This document shows positions 48,742-63,486 of a DNA stretch of 64,000 nucleotides, one piece after another (the first letter of the stretch is position 1; every line of letters starts with the position of its first letter). The notes under the pieces were generated by a model. It did no database searches and was not told the DNA's origin. It saw only the letters and a program-made list of their open reading frames with translations. Position numbers and translations under genes: made by a program. Source of the stretch: Alopecurus myosuroides (taxonomy: Eukaryota > Streptophyta > Magnoliopsida > Poales > Poaceae); assembly GCA_028641055.1 (NCBI GenBank), contig JAPCYS010002640.1, positions 1 to 64,000 on the forward strand, given 5' to 3'.

Positions 48742-51700
48742 ATGGCTTCTCACGGAGACGACGATGCCGCCGCCCGCGCCGGTTGGGAAGTATCAGAGGT
48801 CACGGCAGAAGACTGCCAGTGGCTCGTCAACACGCGCCGCGTTCCTCCCGACGTCGTGTGCAGGCCCCCAGGTACCGAAATCATCCCCAAGCCTGACAAG
48901 GATGAATATGCCGTCTTTCTCGCCCACTTCAAAAGGGGATTCGGCCTTCCTGTTTCCGAATTCTTTGCCGACTTCCTCAATCACTTTGGCCTTCAGCCAC
49001 ACCATCTTCCACCCAACGCCCTTGTCATGCTTTCTATCCATGCCGTAGTGTGCGAAGCCTTCTTAGGCGTCTACCCAATAATCCACACTTGGGCGGTACT
49101 TCTTCGAAAGCAAAGTGTTCCCAATCCTGGGAACACCGACAGCGCTCGCGCGATGACCCAGACGGGATGCGCCATGATGTTACAGCGCAAGACCGGGCAT
49201 CACCCGCGGGTTAAGGGCTTGGAGACTGTGCGCAAGTGGCAGCGCAGCTTCTTGTATGTGAAGAACGTTGCTGCCGAGAAGGGGAAGCCTATCGAGGACC
49301 GAATCAGGCTTCCACAGTTCAAGAATGTGCGGACCACCCAGCAGAACTGGGGCTACGACCCCAAGAAGACCATCGAGGATGTTCTCCAGGTTGAGCGGCG
49401 CCTGACCGAGTTGGTCTCGGAAGGGCTCCGTCCGGACGATCCCATCGCGTGCTGGATATCACGCCGAGTGCTCCCACTCCAGCGTCGCTCGCACAAGATG
49501 TGCCACATGGGAGGACCCCAAGATTGCAGAAGGACGACGACATTCGAGCTCAGCACCGCCGAGGTGGCCATCTGGGCTAGATCCATCATGCAGACAACGC
49601 TCACCGACACCTGGATGTATGGCTTCGTGCCGTATAGCCGCCTCAAGACCATTGGAAAGGTTAGCCTTCGGTGCTTTGCTTTTTCACATTGATACCGAGT
49701 AGGTGGCTTCTCAGCTTTGTGTGCTTAGTCTTTGCATGTTGCACCGAGTAGAATATCACCAATATCCTTTTGGCTTTATATGCTTTGTGTTTGCACGCCA
49801 TGTCGAGTAGAAAACCTTAGCTTAATATGCTTTGTGTTTGCATGCTAATCCGAGTAGGACCCCTTAGCTGAGAACTCAACTCACTTGTGCTATCTGTTTG
49901 CCTCTACAGCACATCGATCACCAGGGCGAAGAAGATACTGAAGTCTTCGAGGGAAATTGGTCTGATGACCGAGAAGAGGACGATGATACCGCCTACGACA
50001 CCCAAGACACCCTCTGCATTCCTCATGCCAATCAGCATGGTAAGCACCGAGTTGACGCGTCTATCCGGGACTGGTCCGAGGATGACGAAGGTGACCAAGT
50101 TCACCTTTCTGCTTGCGAGTAGCGCACTCTGATTTCCTTTTCTGTGATTCTGAATTTGTTCCTTCTTCTACTCATCAGAGGAGCCTGAGCTGGACGATGA
50201 TGACGAGGAGCCCCTGGAGGTTAAGCCTCTATCTGTGGCTGCTCCCACAACTCGGAAGAGGGTGGGCAGTGGCGACCAGGAGCCTCGTCCGAAGAAAGCC
50301 AAGAAGACCGAGAAAAAGAAAACCACCGCCAGAAGACAACCCCCCACCACCAAAGGGTAAGTCACTCCATATGAATACCAACTCGTCACTGCTTATTGCT
50401 ATGCTCTTCTACTTCTCCCTTTCTGAACTATTTCCTTCTTCCAGCGCCCCTCTGGACGCTGATGCCGCTGCAGCCCCCACGCGGTCCAAGAGGAAGGCCG
50501 TTGTGGACCTCGAGAAACTCGTCGACCTCTCAGACGACGAGGAAAAGAAAGATCAGCAGGACAAGACACATGCGTCCTCTCCTATCAAGGTTGAAGAAGA
50601 TACCGGCGCCGAGAACACTGGCGCTGGTGAAGATGTTGATGATGAGAACCTGGAGCAGTAGACTGACGCGCATCAGACTGCGCAGGATGTTGTTCACACC
50701 GAGATGCCTCCCTCTCCCCCAGCTGCATCAGCTGGGGAGAATGCTGAAGAAGACGCCGAGAATCAAGACCGTGCCGCCCTGGAGCGGCAAGATGACAACA
50801 CCGAGCAGCAGGACACTCAAGCTGCAGCTCAAGACGATCCCGCGGTCAAGCCGCGGGTAGAAGAAGTAACAGACACAAGACCTGATCCCGCTGCCGAGCA
50901 GCGGGTAGAGAAGACAGTGGTGGAGCCCGCCGGCCAGAGCAAAGTGCAACCAGATGCTGCGTCAGGTAGCCGGCCCCCTGTGCCGCCTACCCAGCAGGCA
51001 ACTCCACCGGATGCGCCAATCCCTCCACCAAAACAGACTGCATCAACGACCACTTCTCAGCAAATGCCTCCGTCTGCTTCACGCCAAATGCCTCCGTTCG
51101 CTTCTTGGGCGGACACTGCTCCTAGCCCCAAGAAAGCTGCTAAGCTTGAAGTTGCGCCTACACGGAAGAATCCACCGCGCAAAGTTGCATAGGCTGGAGA
51201 CCAGATGCCACCACCCAAGCCACCGATTGCGCCAGCCGGGAAGCCGGAAACAAAGAGCACACAACTCACCATCGGCGGGCCCACCTCTAGCTGCTGTGAT
51301 CTGCTGGCCCTGGCAAAGGGCCGAGTGCCGGAGGTGCTGTCCGCGCACAGGCCAGCTGGCCGCAATACCTGCTGGAGGTGTCCAAGCAACACGATATTTC
51401 ACTGGCCAAAGGCGAGAAGAAGCTTTCTGCCTTGAAGGGAGGTCAGACCAAAGCGGTCGACGTCAAGTCCAAGGGCAAGGGACCAGCACAAGTTCCTTCG
51501 CTCATATCGCGCGAAGCCGAAGAGGATGAGAATGAATCGGTGGGCCTGACCGCGGTTCTGGACCGGGTAGCATTTGTGGACAAAGTTTGGGAAAGCGATG
51601 CTCATGGCGTCCCAAAGTGGAATGGCCTTACGCTGGGTCCAGTTGACCACTACCGCGTCGACTGGAACAAGGCCGATATTAGCTCTGTTCCAATGACCAT

Positions 51701-53700
51701 CGCCTCCCCCACCTGCACTCTGGCCGGGAAACTGTTCTGCCTCCGCAAAGACGCCGAGGACGTCGAGCAATCATATGCTGTAAGTGTTTTTTCCTTTATG
51801 CAGTTTCTCTGTTCCTCTTCTCTTCTCTTCTGTTCTTCTTTTCCTCTTAGCCACTCCCCAGTCCCCGAGATTCGGGCCGAGTAGACGGACACTCAACCGA
51901 GTTGCCGTCTTCTCTGGCCAAATTTTCCAAAATTCTCAAACTCTCTCTCTTCTCTTCTACAGAATAGCCTCCTCAAGAGGACAAAAGTGTTCCGCCGGCT
52001 GCTCTGGAACCATCGCATTGCCAAGGACCGCCTCGAGGCTCTTGAAGCCGAGAAGAAGGATAGTGCAGCGATGGAGCAGGCGGCTTTGGACAAAACTCTC
52101 CAGATTTCTGAAGTGGAAGGTAAGCTCTCAGCAATTCGGTTTGTGCGTTTTGTGTTTACGCCCGTTTGTTTGCTTTTTGCTTTAACTTGGTTACTCTGTA
52201 GGCAAGCTCAACGAACTGATGGAGAAGCATCGCGACTGCGAAGTTTTCACTGCCTCTGCCCAGAGCAAGATTGCTACTTTGGAGGGTGAGCCCTTCTCTC
52301 TTCTCTGCAATTGTGCCTCTTTTTACTCTGTTACTCTGCTGACGCTGTTGTTCTCTTTGCAGAAGAATACAAGAAATTCCGGGAGCAGCACCAAGACTGT
52401 CTCATGCCTGCCGAGGTGCGGCAACAGTTGCAGACCCGAGATGCAGAGCTCGAGAAAGAGCGCACCGCCGAGAGGGCGGAGTTTGAAGAAATGCAGGTCA
52501 AGCTGAAATCTGCTCTCCAGGATGCTCTCGGCCAGGTTGCCGAGAAGGACAAGATCAAGACAGCTGCCAAGGCCAAAGACAAGGCGCTTGAGATGGAGAT
52601 CTCGTTGTTGAAGAAACACAACGAGCAACTCATCTTCCAGATGGAAAATGCACGCAGGGTCGAAGACAGGCACATTGTAGACGAGGAGGACTGGAAAATC
52701 AAGCTGGGGGCCTTGCTGGTGGATCTCGAACGTAAGTTTCCTCTTCTCTGCACCTGGCTGTTTCTCTTCTCTGCCACTTTTCTATCTGGCTCCATCTTTT
52801 CTCTGCCTCCATTTCTAACTCTTATTGGTTTCTTTTTTAGATATCTTCCCTGATCTCCGCGCCGCTAGCACGCCTGCTCTAGCGAAGGCAAGGCAACTCC
52901 GAGCTGAATCCGGAACGCCCGTCGACACCAAGTCCACTATCAATGATAATCTACTGAGCATCAAGTCTCAACTCCGCTCCCTCAAGGGCTTGGGCACCAC
53001 CATGGTGTGCACTGCATACAAGCTGCACGATCTGTTCTGGCCGGATCAAGCTGCACCAGACAGCTTCAGTGCTATCGCCGAGAAACTGAACGGCGTGAAG
53101 GCCGAGTTGAAGAAGTGGCGTGCCTCTGCAGCTCGGGCAGGAGCTGATCAGCTGCTGCACTTCATCACCAGCTGGTACGAAAATCTCAATCTTGACAGGA
53201 TCCTCACCATCCGAGAAGGCTCCAAGTGGACCAAAAAGCCCGAGTGCGTTACTCGCCGGAAGGCAGTGGCCTATGAGATAGCCTCCTATGCTGACACCGC
53301 CACCTACATCGACGGCCTCCCCGAGCCAGATACCGAGCCCGAAGACGAGGACGAGGACGATGAAGATGACACCGAGTCGGAGGACTTGAGCGTGTTTGAG
53401 CAGGACGCAGCAAAGGGAGCCGCCGAGAAGGGGAAGGCCAAGGTTGACGCAGAAGCCGAGCAGCCGCAACCCAACGCTCAGGAGGCCACCATCACCACCG
53501 AGATGGTGATCCAGCAAGCGTCTCCCGAGTTGGGCACGACTAGCGTCTTCCCGATTCCCGGCTTCCAGTCTGCTGCATCTACCTCTGCCACGGAACCCAT
53601 CTCGGTTGCCACTGCAACCTCAGAACCAGCTGCCAACGCCAACTCTGAAGCTGATGCTGACAGAGCCAAGGCGGACGACACCGCCGCTACTAAGGAGTGA
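48742..53700 (+). pseudogene. Spliced antisense gene of the Tat element; transposon-associated coiled-coil protein
   Basis: Eight inferred exons: 48742-49659, 49910-50039, 50179-50356, 50445-51779, 51963-52119, 52202-52285, 52363-52731 and 52841-53700. Every intron starts GT (mostly GTAAG) and ends in a pyrimidine-rich AG, and the phase is kept at all seven joins. The product would be about 1340 residues. Exon 1 holds a globular domain (AVFLAHFKRGFGLPVSEFF, then FGLQPHHLPPNALVML) of the kind annotated in grasses as putative gypsy-type transposon domain. Exons 2-4 are acidic, then Pro/Ala/Gln-rich; exons 5-7 are a long coiled coil (KDRLEALEAEKKDSAAMEQ); exon 8 has a helical part and an acidic tail. 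Exon 4 has two in-frame TAG stops (50659, 51190) and a frameshift between 51193 and 51378. It converges tail to tail with pol. Function is unknown. Confidence 0.7.
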
Positions 53701-54338
53701 ATCCTGAAAAACTTTTATCTTGAACTTTGATCAGATCCCCGGGATGCCGGGTGCAAATGTATCCATACTATTAAGTCTTTGTTGCTACTCAGTTTTAATT
53801 TAGTTGAAGTTCTTACCAACTCTGGCTCAATGCCGGGTTGCGTTAATATGCAAGTCCCCGAGTTGCATTTTTTATCCACTCTTCCTTTTTGTCTCAGCTC
53901 TTACCTGCAACTTGTTGCTTTTTTGGTAGTCGAGTCACAAAAGTTCGAAGTTGGAGTTTCAAATACTTAGCCACTTAGAAAAATCATAGTAACGCCGCCC
54001 ACCACTTAGCCGAAAAGAAGGAAAGCAGTAAAGAACACTCCATTCGGTTGCCACATGTTTCCTTTCCTTAGCAGCTTTTCGTGTGTTCATTGACCTTTGG
54101 CTTGTTCTCTGGCTTGCCATGAAGCCGGGTTGCAGACAGCAGCAGAGTCGCAGAGTTGGCCCGTGGGTTTAAACACACAACTTTATATGTTTTTGAAATT
54201 CTAAGTGGTTCAACCGAATAGACAAAGTAAGAACAAGATAGACACAAGGAGCAATTTGGACGAGGGCGGTCCCCGAGTTCAATTTCAGATTGCCGAATAT
54301 AAGTTTAAATCGGATAAGAAAGTACATACACAGTTTGC
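53701..54338. other. Non-coding gap between the convergent antisense gene and integrase
   Basis: 638 bp with no gene. It must hold the 3' end of the antisense transcript and is crossed by the minus-strand genomic RNA. I see no clear poly(A) signal or structure. Confidence 0.5.
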
Positions 54339-55664
54339 TCATGAGTGAAAACGTCGGAGTAGAGCTACATTCCAATGGCGCTTAGATTCCTCTCCAGCTC
54401 TATCCGACCTGTTCTTCTGGGGTGCCTGTGCGTCCACTAGATAGTAGGCATCATTGTGCAAAGCCTTGCTCATAATGAAAGGCCCTTCCCACGGAGGGGA
54501 TAGCTTGTGCATCCCGGCCGTGCGCTGCACGAGCCTAAGGACCATGTCTCCTTCTCGGAAAACCCTTGGGTTCACTTTCCGGCTATGATAACGCCTCAAG
54601 TTTTGCTGGTAAACAGCTGAACGTGACAGAGTTACCTCTCTTGCTTCTTCTAGCAGGTCAACGTCATTTTCTCGAGCTTCTCTAGCCTCTGCCTTAGTGT
54701 AGAGGGTTACTCAGGGCGAGTCATGCTCTAGGTTAGTGGGCAACACGGCCTCAGCTCCATATACCAGGAAGAATGGTGTGTAGCCGGTTGACCGGTTAGG
54801 GGTAGTCCTTAGACTCCACAACACCGTTGGCAACTCGTCTAGCCAACACCCAGGTGTTTTCAGCAGTGGCTCAATCAGCCTTGGCTTTATGCCGGATAGC
54901 ACCATGCCATTTGCTCTTTCAACTTGCCCATTGGAGGCAGGATGCGCAACAGATGCAACATCTAGCCGGATCCGCTTCTCTCTGCTGAACCTCACAAAAG
55001 CACCCTCAGCAAAGTTTGTGCCATTGTCCGTGATAATGCTGTGCGGGTAGCCATATCTCAGGATCACATCCTTCAGAAAACTCACAGTAGTGACTCCATC
55101 GCACTTCCGAATAGGCTTCACCTCAATCCACTTGGTGAACTTGTCAACCATGACCAGGATGTGAGTCATGTTGCCTCTAGCCGGCTTGAAAGGACCCACC
55201 ATATCCAAACACCAAACTGCAAATGGCCAAGTAATGGGAATGGTCTTCAACTCGGAAGTTGGCATATGAATATTACTTGCAAATCTTTGGCAGCCGTTGC
55301 ACTTTCTCACAATATCTTCAGCTTGCTTCAAGGCAGTGAGCCAAAAGAAGCCATGCCGAAAAGCCTTGTTGACCAGAGCCCGAGAAGAGGCGTGATGCCC
55401 GCATTCTCCTTGATGTATCTCCACCAGAATTTCTTCTCCTTCTTCTGGCTCTACATAGCGCTGTAGCACACCAGTAGGGCTTCTTCTATGCAGCACATCT
55501 CTGAAGATAGTATAGCCCTTGGATCTTCTCTGGATTTGCCTCGCGGTGACCTCATAACTTGGCAAGGTGCCGTCCTTTAGAAAGGATAATATGGGCATAG
55601 CCCAACTCGGTGTCTCCCGGATGGGAAACACTGGTTCGTCCAGTTCCATTGGATCAGCCACCAC
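54339..55664 (-). pseudogene. Tat integrase
   Basis: The frame holds, in order, a zinc-binding HHCC region (HQGECGHHASSRALV, later CNGCQRF) and the catalytic core: LDMVGPF with the first Asp, IITDNGTNF with the second, and NGQVERANGM with the Glu. A C-terminal part follows that contains NPRVFREGDMVLRLVQRTAG and KLSPPWEGPF. There is no chromodomain. A single TGA at 54711-54713 cuts it between core and C-terminal part. The frame is the same as that of gag and reverse transcriptase, so integrase is part of one polyprotein. The antisense gene lies downstream in the opposite direction. Confidence 0.9.
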
Positions 55665-55736
55665 TTCCTCTTCTGAGTTGGGGATGAGGTCACGAGTCCC
55701 CGAGCACTCGGCAAGGACCCCCTCAATGAATGCGAC

Positions 55737-55840
55737 AGTCCCCGAGTTGGGAGGGGCAGTCCCCGAGTAAGAAGGGACAGTCCCCGGGTTGCAGGTGCCA
55801 GTCCCCGGGTTGGAGACGGCAGTCCCCGGGTTCTCTTTTG
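55737..55840. repeat. CAGTCCCCGGGTT-type repeat in the pol linker
   Basis: About five units of 24-27 bp. In the pol frame they encode repeats of NPGT/NSGT in the linker between the second RNase H and integrase. An in-frame TAG (55848-55850) lies just upstream in coding order. Confidence 0.7.
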
Positions 55841-56024
55841 CAACCTCCTAGTCAATCTCCATGGGAACAGCTTCCTCGCCAGGCAGAGAAGGAACGAATA
55901 TGGACTCCGAGTTGGGGGATGGCTTGATAGATGGCTTTCTCAAATGCTCCAAGGCAATCCCAGCCGGGATGTACTGCCGAGAAGACCCCAACTTGGACAG
56001 CTCATCAGCTGCGTCATTCTCTGC

Positions 56025-56456
56025 TCAGTGTATGTGTTGGAACTCGCATCCTTCAAAGAAACCAGTCATGGTTTGCACCAGAAACCGATATGATGCCATG
56101 TTGGCATCCAGAGCATCCCAGGTGCTTGTTACTTGCTGCACCACCAGATCCGAGTCGCCATAACAGATGATGCGCTGCACGCCAACCTCCTTGGCTACCT
56201 TCAAGCCGTGTACCACGACCTCGTACTCTGCTACATTGTTGGACGCCTTGAAATGAATCTGCAGCACATACTTGAGTTGATCTCGCTTGGGTGACGTGAG
56301 CACCACGCCAGCACCAAGGCCTTCCTTCACTTTGGAGCCGTCAAAATGCATCTTCCAGTAGTTGGCTACTGGCGAAGGAGGCTCATACTGCACCTCAGCC
56401 CAATCCACCAGAAAATCTGCTAAGACCTGTGACTTGATGGCTTCTCGTCTTGCGTA
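56025..56456 (-). pseudogene. Second, archaeal-type RNase H of the Tat element
   Basis: The segment has the RNase H order MHFDGSKVKEGLGAGVVL (first Asp), NNVAEYEVVVHGLKVAKEVG (Glu) and CYGDSDLVVQQV (Asp). After a TGA at 56025-56027 come the final residues AEN-x-AADELSKLGS. A second RNase H after the usual RT-RNase H pair is a known mark of Tat elements. It is cut by TAG at 56457 before it and by the TGA inside its C-terminal end, both in the same frame as the rest of pol. Confidence 0.85.
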
Positions 56457-57803
56457 CTAAGGAGCGTACGCGGCCAGCTCAATCGCCCACTTGGCTACTC
56501 TGCCACTTGCCTCCTTGTTGCCCATGATGTCCGAGATGGGAGCAGAACTCACCACGGTGATGGTATGCTCTTGGAAATAGTGCTTCAGCTTCTTGGCGCC
56601 CAGGTACACGTCGTAAGTCATCTTCTGGTAATGCGGGTAGTTCTGCTTGGAACTGGATAGCACCTCACTGAGATAGTATACTGGCCGATGCACAGTCTTG
56701 CCTTCCTCTTCTCTCTCCACCACAATCACAACACTGACCACTCGGTTAGTTGCAGCAATGTACAACAGCATTGGCTCTTTGGGTAGCGGACTAGCCAAGA
56801 TGGGAGCGCTACCCAGCATGGCTTTCAACTCCTTGAATGCTACATCAGCTTGTGGTGTCCAGACAAACTTTTCACACTTCTTCATCAATTGATACAGAGG
56901 CAAGGCCTTCTCGCCCATTCTGCCCAGAAAGCGGCTCAGAGAAGCCAAGCAACCATTGAATTTCTGCACATCCTTCAGTGATCTCGGCAAAGACATGCTC
57001 TCTATAGCTTTTATCTTTGAAGGATTGGACTCAATGCCCCGACTGGATACCAAGAAGCCGAGTAGCTTGCCAGCCGGAACGCCAAAGGTGTATTTAGTTG
57101 GATTCAGCTTCATTTTGTACTTTTGCAAGTTGGCAAATGTTTCCTCAATGTCACTAAGCAGAGTATGTGTTTTATTCGTTTTGATGGCAATGTCATCTAC
57201 GTACACCTGAACATTTTTGCCAATTTGATCGTGCAAGCATTTCTGCATGCATCTCTGATAGGTAGCCCCAGCATTCCGCAACCCAAAGCACATGACACGA
57301 TAGCAATAAGCCCCGTACGGGGTAATAAAGGCAGTCTTTATTTGATCAGCAGGGTTGAGAGCTATCTGATGAAAACCAGAGTAGGCATCTATGAAAGACA
57401 AAAGTTCACAACCAGCAGTGGAATCGATCACCTGATCTATGCGGGGTAGCGGGAATGGATCCTTGGGGCAGGCCTTGTTCAGGTCGGTGTAGTCCACGCA
57501 CATACGCCATGCGGTATCGGCCTTGGGGTCCTCCTCCTTCTTCTCAACCATAACCGGGTTGGCTAGCCAGTCCGGATGCGATACCTCCATGATAAAGTTG
57601 CTTATCAGCAACTTGGCGATCTGATCACCGATAGCTTTCCTCCTCTCATCACCAAAGCAGCGCATAGTCTGCTTAACCGGCCTGGCATCATGCCGCACAT
57701 GTAGCGAGGGCTCAACCAACTCCCTCGGGACACCCAGCAAATCCTCATTGGACCAGGCAAAGACGTCCCGATTCTCACGGAGGAAGTGGATGAGCTCGCT
57801 TTC
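56457..57803 (-). pseudogene. Tat reverse transcriptase with first RNase H
   Basis: The 427-codon frame (57740-56457) includes RMCVDYTDLNKACPKDPFPL, FIDAYSGFHQI (catalytic Asp), PYGAYCYRVMCFGLRNAGAT and VQVYVDDIAIK with the YVDD box at about residues 180-183, all intact. From about residue 280 it continues into the connection and RNase H region (FVWTPQADVAFKELK, LLYIAATNRVVSVVIV). The first-RNase-H catalytic Asp that is usually seen in LYLAVS-type blocks is not kept here. TAG codons bound it at 57804-57806 and 56457-56459; the reading frame is continuous through both. Confidence 0.92.
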
Positions 57804-61318
<3,515 letters not shown>

Positions 61319-61458
61319 GGGTCTACCGCCGAAATCTCCGGCATTGTCGGTGACGAAGTCGAAGGAGCCGAATCTATGGACAAGGCCACAGACCACGCGC
61401 TCCCCAGTAGCAGAAATGAGTCCCGTCCGAACATGGACTCCAGCCAGCGCTGCTGGTA

Positions 61459-61476
61459 GCCCCACGGTGGGCGCCA
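61459..61476 (-). other. Primer binding site of the Tat element
   Basis: In minus sense TGGCGCCCACCGTGGGGC, two bases after the 5' LTR end. It starts TGGCGCC like the Athila site but then differs, so the primer tRNA is probably another one; I do not name it. Confidence 0.75.
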
Positions 61477-61478
61477 AC

Positions 61479-62358
61479 TGTCGTGGTGGTATCACGGCAG
61501 ATGCCATGGGATGGCTAATGTGTTGGGGCCGATGGACGCTGGAGGTGATCGGGGAGGGATCACACGGCGAGTAGCCGCGTGTAGGATATCTCAAGCACTG
61601 CAAACAACACGATCTTACCCAGGTTCAGGGCCCTCGTGTGGAGGTAACACCCCTACTCCTGCCTTTCTCTCTATATGTGTGTTTACCGAGTAGCCACAGT
61701 ACAAATCAGGCCTTCAGCCGAGTAGCCACTCTAGCTCTCTAGTTCTCTCTATGTGAAGTGAAGCAACGTTGAGTGTCGACCCTCGCGCAGGAGGGGGTAG
61801 GGCACCTTATATACTGGTGCCCAGCCGAATAGAATAAGACTATAAGGTACGACTGATGGGACAGGCGCACTGCAGAACAGAGCACGCCTCCGGCTTCTCG
61901 CTGACGCGGGTGCCGTAAGTCGTCGCGCCGTTCGGAGACGGGACCTGTCCACCTTGTCAGTGAGATAGGGTAGGCCCCTAGCCCTGTCATGTCCCCTCTG
62001 TCAGTGACAGGACTTGACAGGCGCCTACCGCACTGTATATCCACGCCGTAGCGCGGATAATCACGCGCTCCGTAAGTTGAACCGCACGCCGGTACGGACG
62101 CAGGAAACGCGGGATCCCTTGTCAGAACGGGTCCATTGACTTCTGGCCCGAGTAGGAAAGAACTCCCTCTACTCGGACCAACTCCTCTACTCGGACGAAC
62201 ATAACTTGCTTGATTTCTCCTCTTGGCCATTGGTGGGTACGGCCGGATAGAAACCTACCGGGTAGCAAGTACCGGGTAGCCATCTACCCGGTCAAACAAC
62301 ACCTTTGACCATGCCTTTAGCACTTGCCTTACCCCTACTCGGGGGTAACCCCCCGACA
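61479..62358 (-). repeat. 5' LTR of the Tat element
   Basis: 880 bp, starts in minus sense TGTCGGGGGGTTACC and ends CACCACGACA, and differs from the other LTR at roughly 18-20 positions by eye. Confidence 0.93.
61805..61813 (-). promoter_or_regulatory. TATA box of the Tat 5' LTR
   Basis: In minus sense TATATAAGG, followed by GTGCCCTACCCCCTCC. This would drive the genomic RNA that encodes gag-pol. Confidence 0.65.
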
Positions 62359-62363
62359 GCCAC

Positions 62364-63471
62364 TCTCTGTAATAATTCTTGTGTGGCTTGTTCTTAACAA
62401 GTTTTCCCTCCCCGTTCTTCCAAAACCGAAGTTCTGCATTCACTTGATGACCTATTGAAGGCTTATGAAAGCTAGATATGGGTGTCGGGAACGTCAAGAA
62501 GACCTTGGAACTTACTATGTCCAATGTATCTCTACCAATCTCCCAAATCATTTTTCTCGTGAAAACAAGTTCATCATGAGAACCATCTCATGGTGTTTTG
62601 TAACCGCTTTCGATCAGTTCCCTTTTTCAAGTTGTTTGTACTTGAAGTTCTGTTCATTTCACACATTGTGTGAATTTCTCAGTCACTTCAGCCATGAGAT
62701 CTTAACCATGTGGTAAACGTATTGCTACGGATAAACCACAATAGGAAAGAGAGTCCTCATTCCTTCCGGTGTTTCAATCCTCATTGGTTATCCATCTTTA
62801 TGGTGTGACCAAGAATCCCTCCTTAATTACGGTGTTCCAACACTCCGTGGTTACTCATCTTCCGTCGTGAAGTAACATCCCGATCTTTGACAAAGTTTTT
62901 GACAAACTTTAACGGAATGAAAGTTCCTTCATCTTTCGTGTCCACTCCGAAGAGTGAACATGATTCTACATTAAATTTTCTCTGACACACGAATTACAGT
63001 GTTTTCTCGTGTTTTCCCTCGTCTGTGGATATTATGTTGTGGTATCCAAGACCAAACTTTCCATCTTGGTTTTCTGTTTGAAGAAACCTCGATGTCATAA
63101 GTTGTCCAACCTTTCTTTTCCAAAAGGATTTAAAGTCTTGTGCAAAGCTCATATTCTAAATCCTTTCAAGAACTATCGTCTGTAAACTTGAAACCATCTT
63201 CTATTCATTCCGTTACCGTGGTGTGTTTCATGCACGATAACTCAACAGTTCCTTATGAACATTCCTATCATGAGTTATCCATGAGATACTCGATCTTCGT
63301 GAAGATCATTTCCTAAGATTTTTCCCTCTCACCTAAGGTGTATCCGCTGGAAATCTTCACAAGTGCTACGGATCAATCTCTTCAAGAAGAGAACCGTAAG
63401 GTTCAAGAAGATCGTTCAAAACCGGTATTCCTTCTTACTTTCTCCTTCGGGAATCTCGGGCCGAGATTCTT
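62364..63471 (+). other. Gypsy interior right of the Tat element, not recognisable
   Basis: Integrase should be here but no HHCC or DDE motif can be read in any frame. The stretch is rich in C and T and ends at the polypurine tract. Probably heavily decayed or non-coding. Confidence 0.4.
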
Positions 63472-63486
63472 GTAAGGGGGTAGATT
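63472..63486 (+). other. Polypurine tract of the host Gypsy element
   Basis: GTAAGGGGGTAGATT lies right before the 3' LTR. It confirms plus orientation. Confidence 0.7.

Noticed and set aside
50113..50661. 182-codon open frame as a separate gene
   Set aside because: It reads through an intron; exon joins at 50356/50445 keep a better acidic frame that links to exon 1 and later exons.
52323..52795. Minus frames opposite the coiled-coil exons
   Set aside because: They are antisense shadows that run across the inferred introns without any signature.
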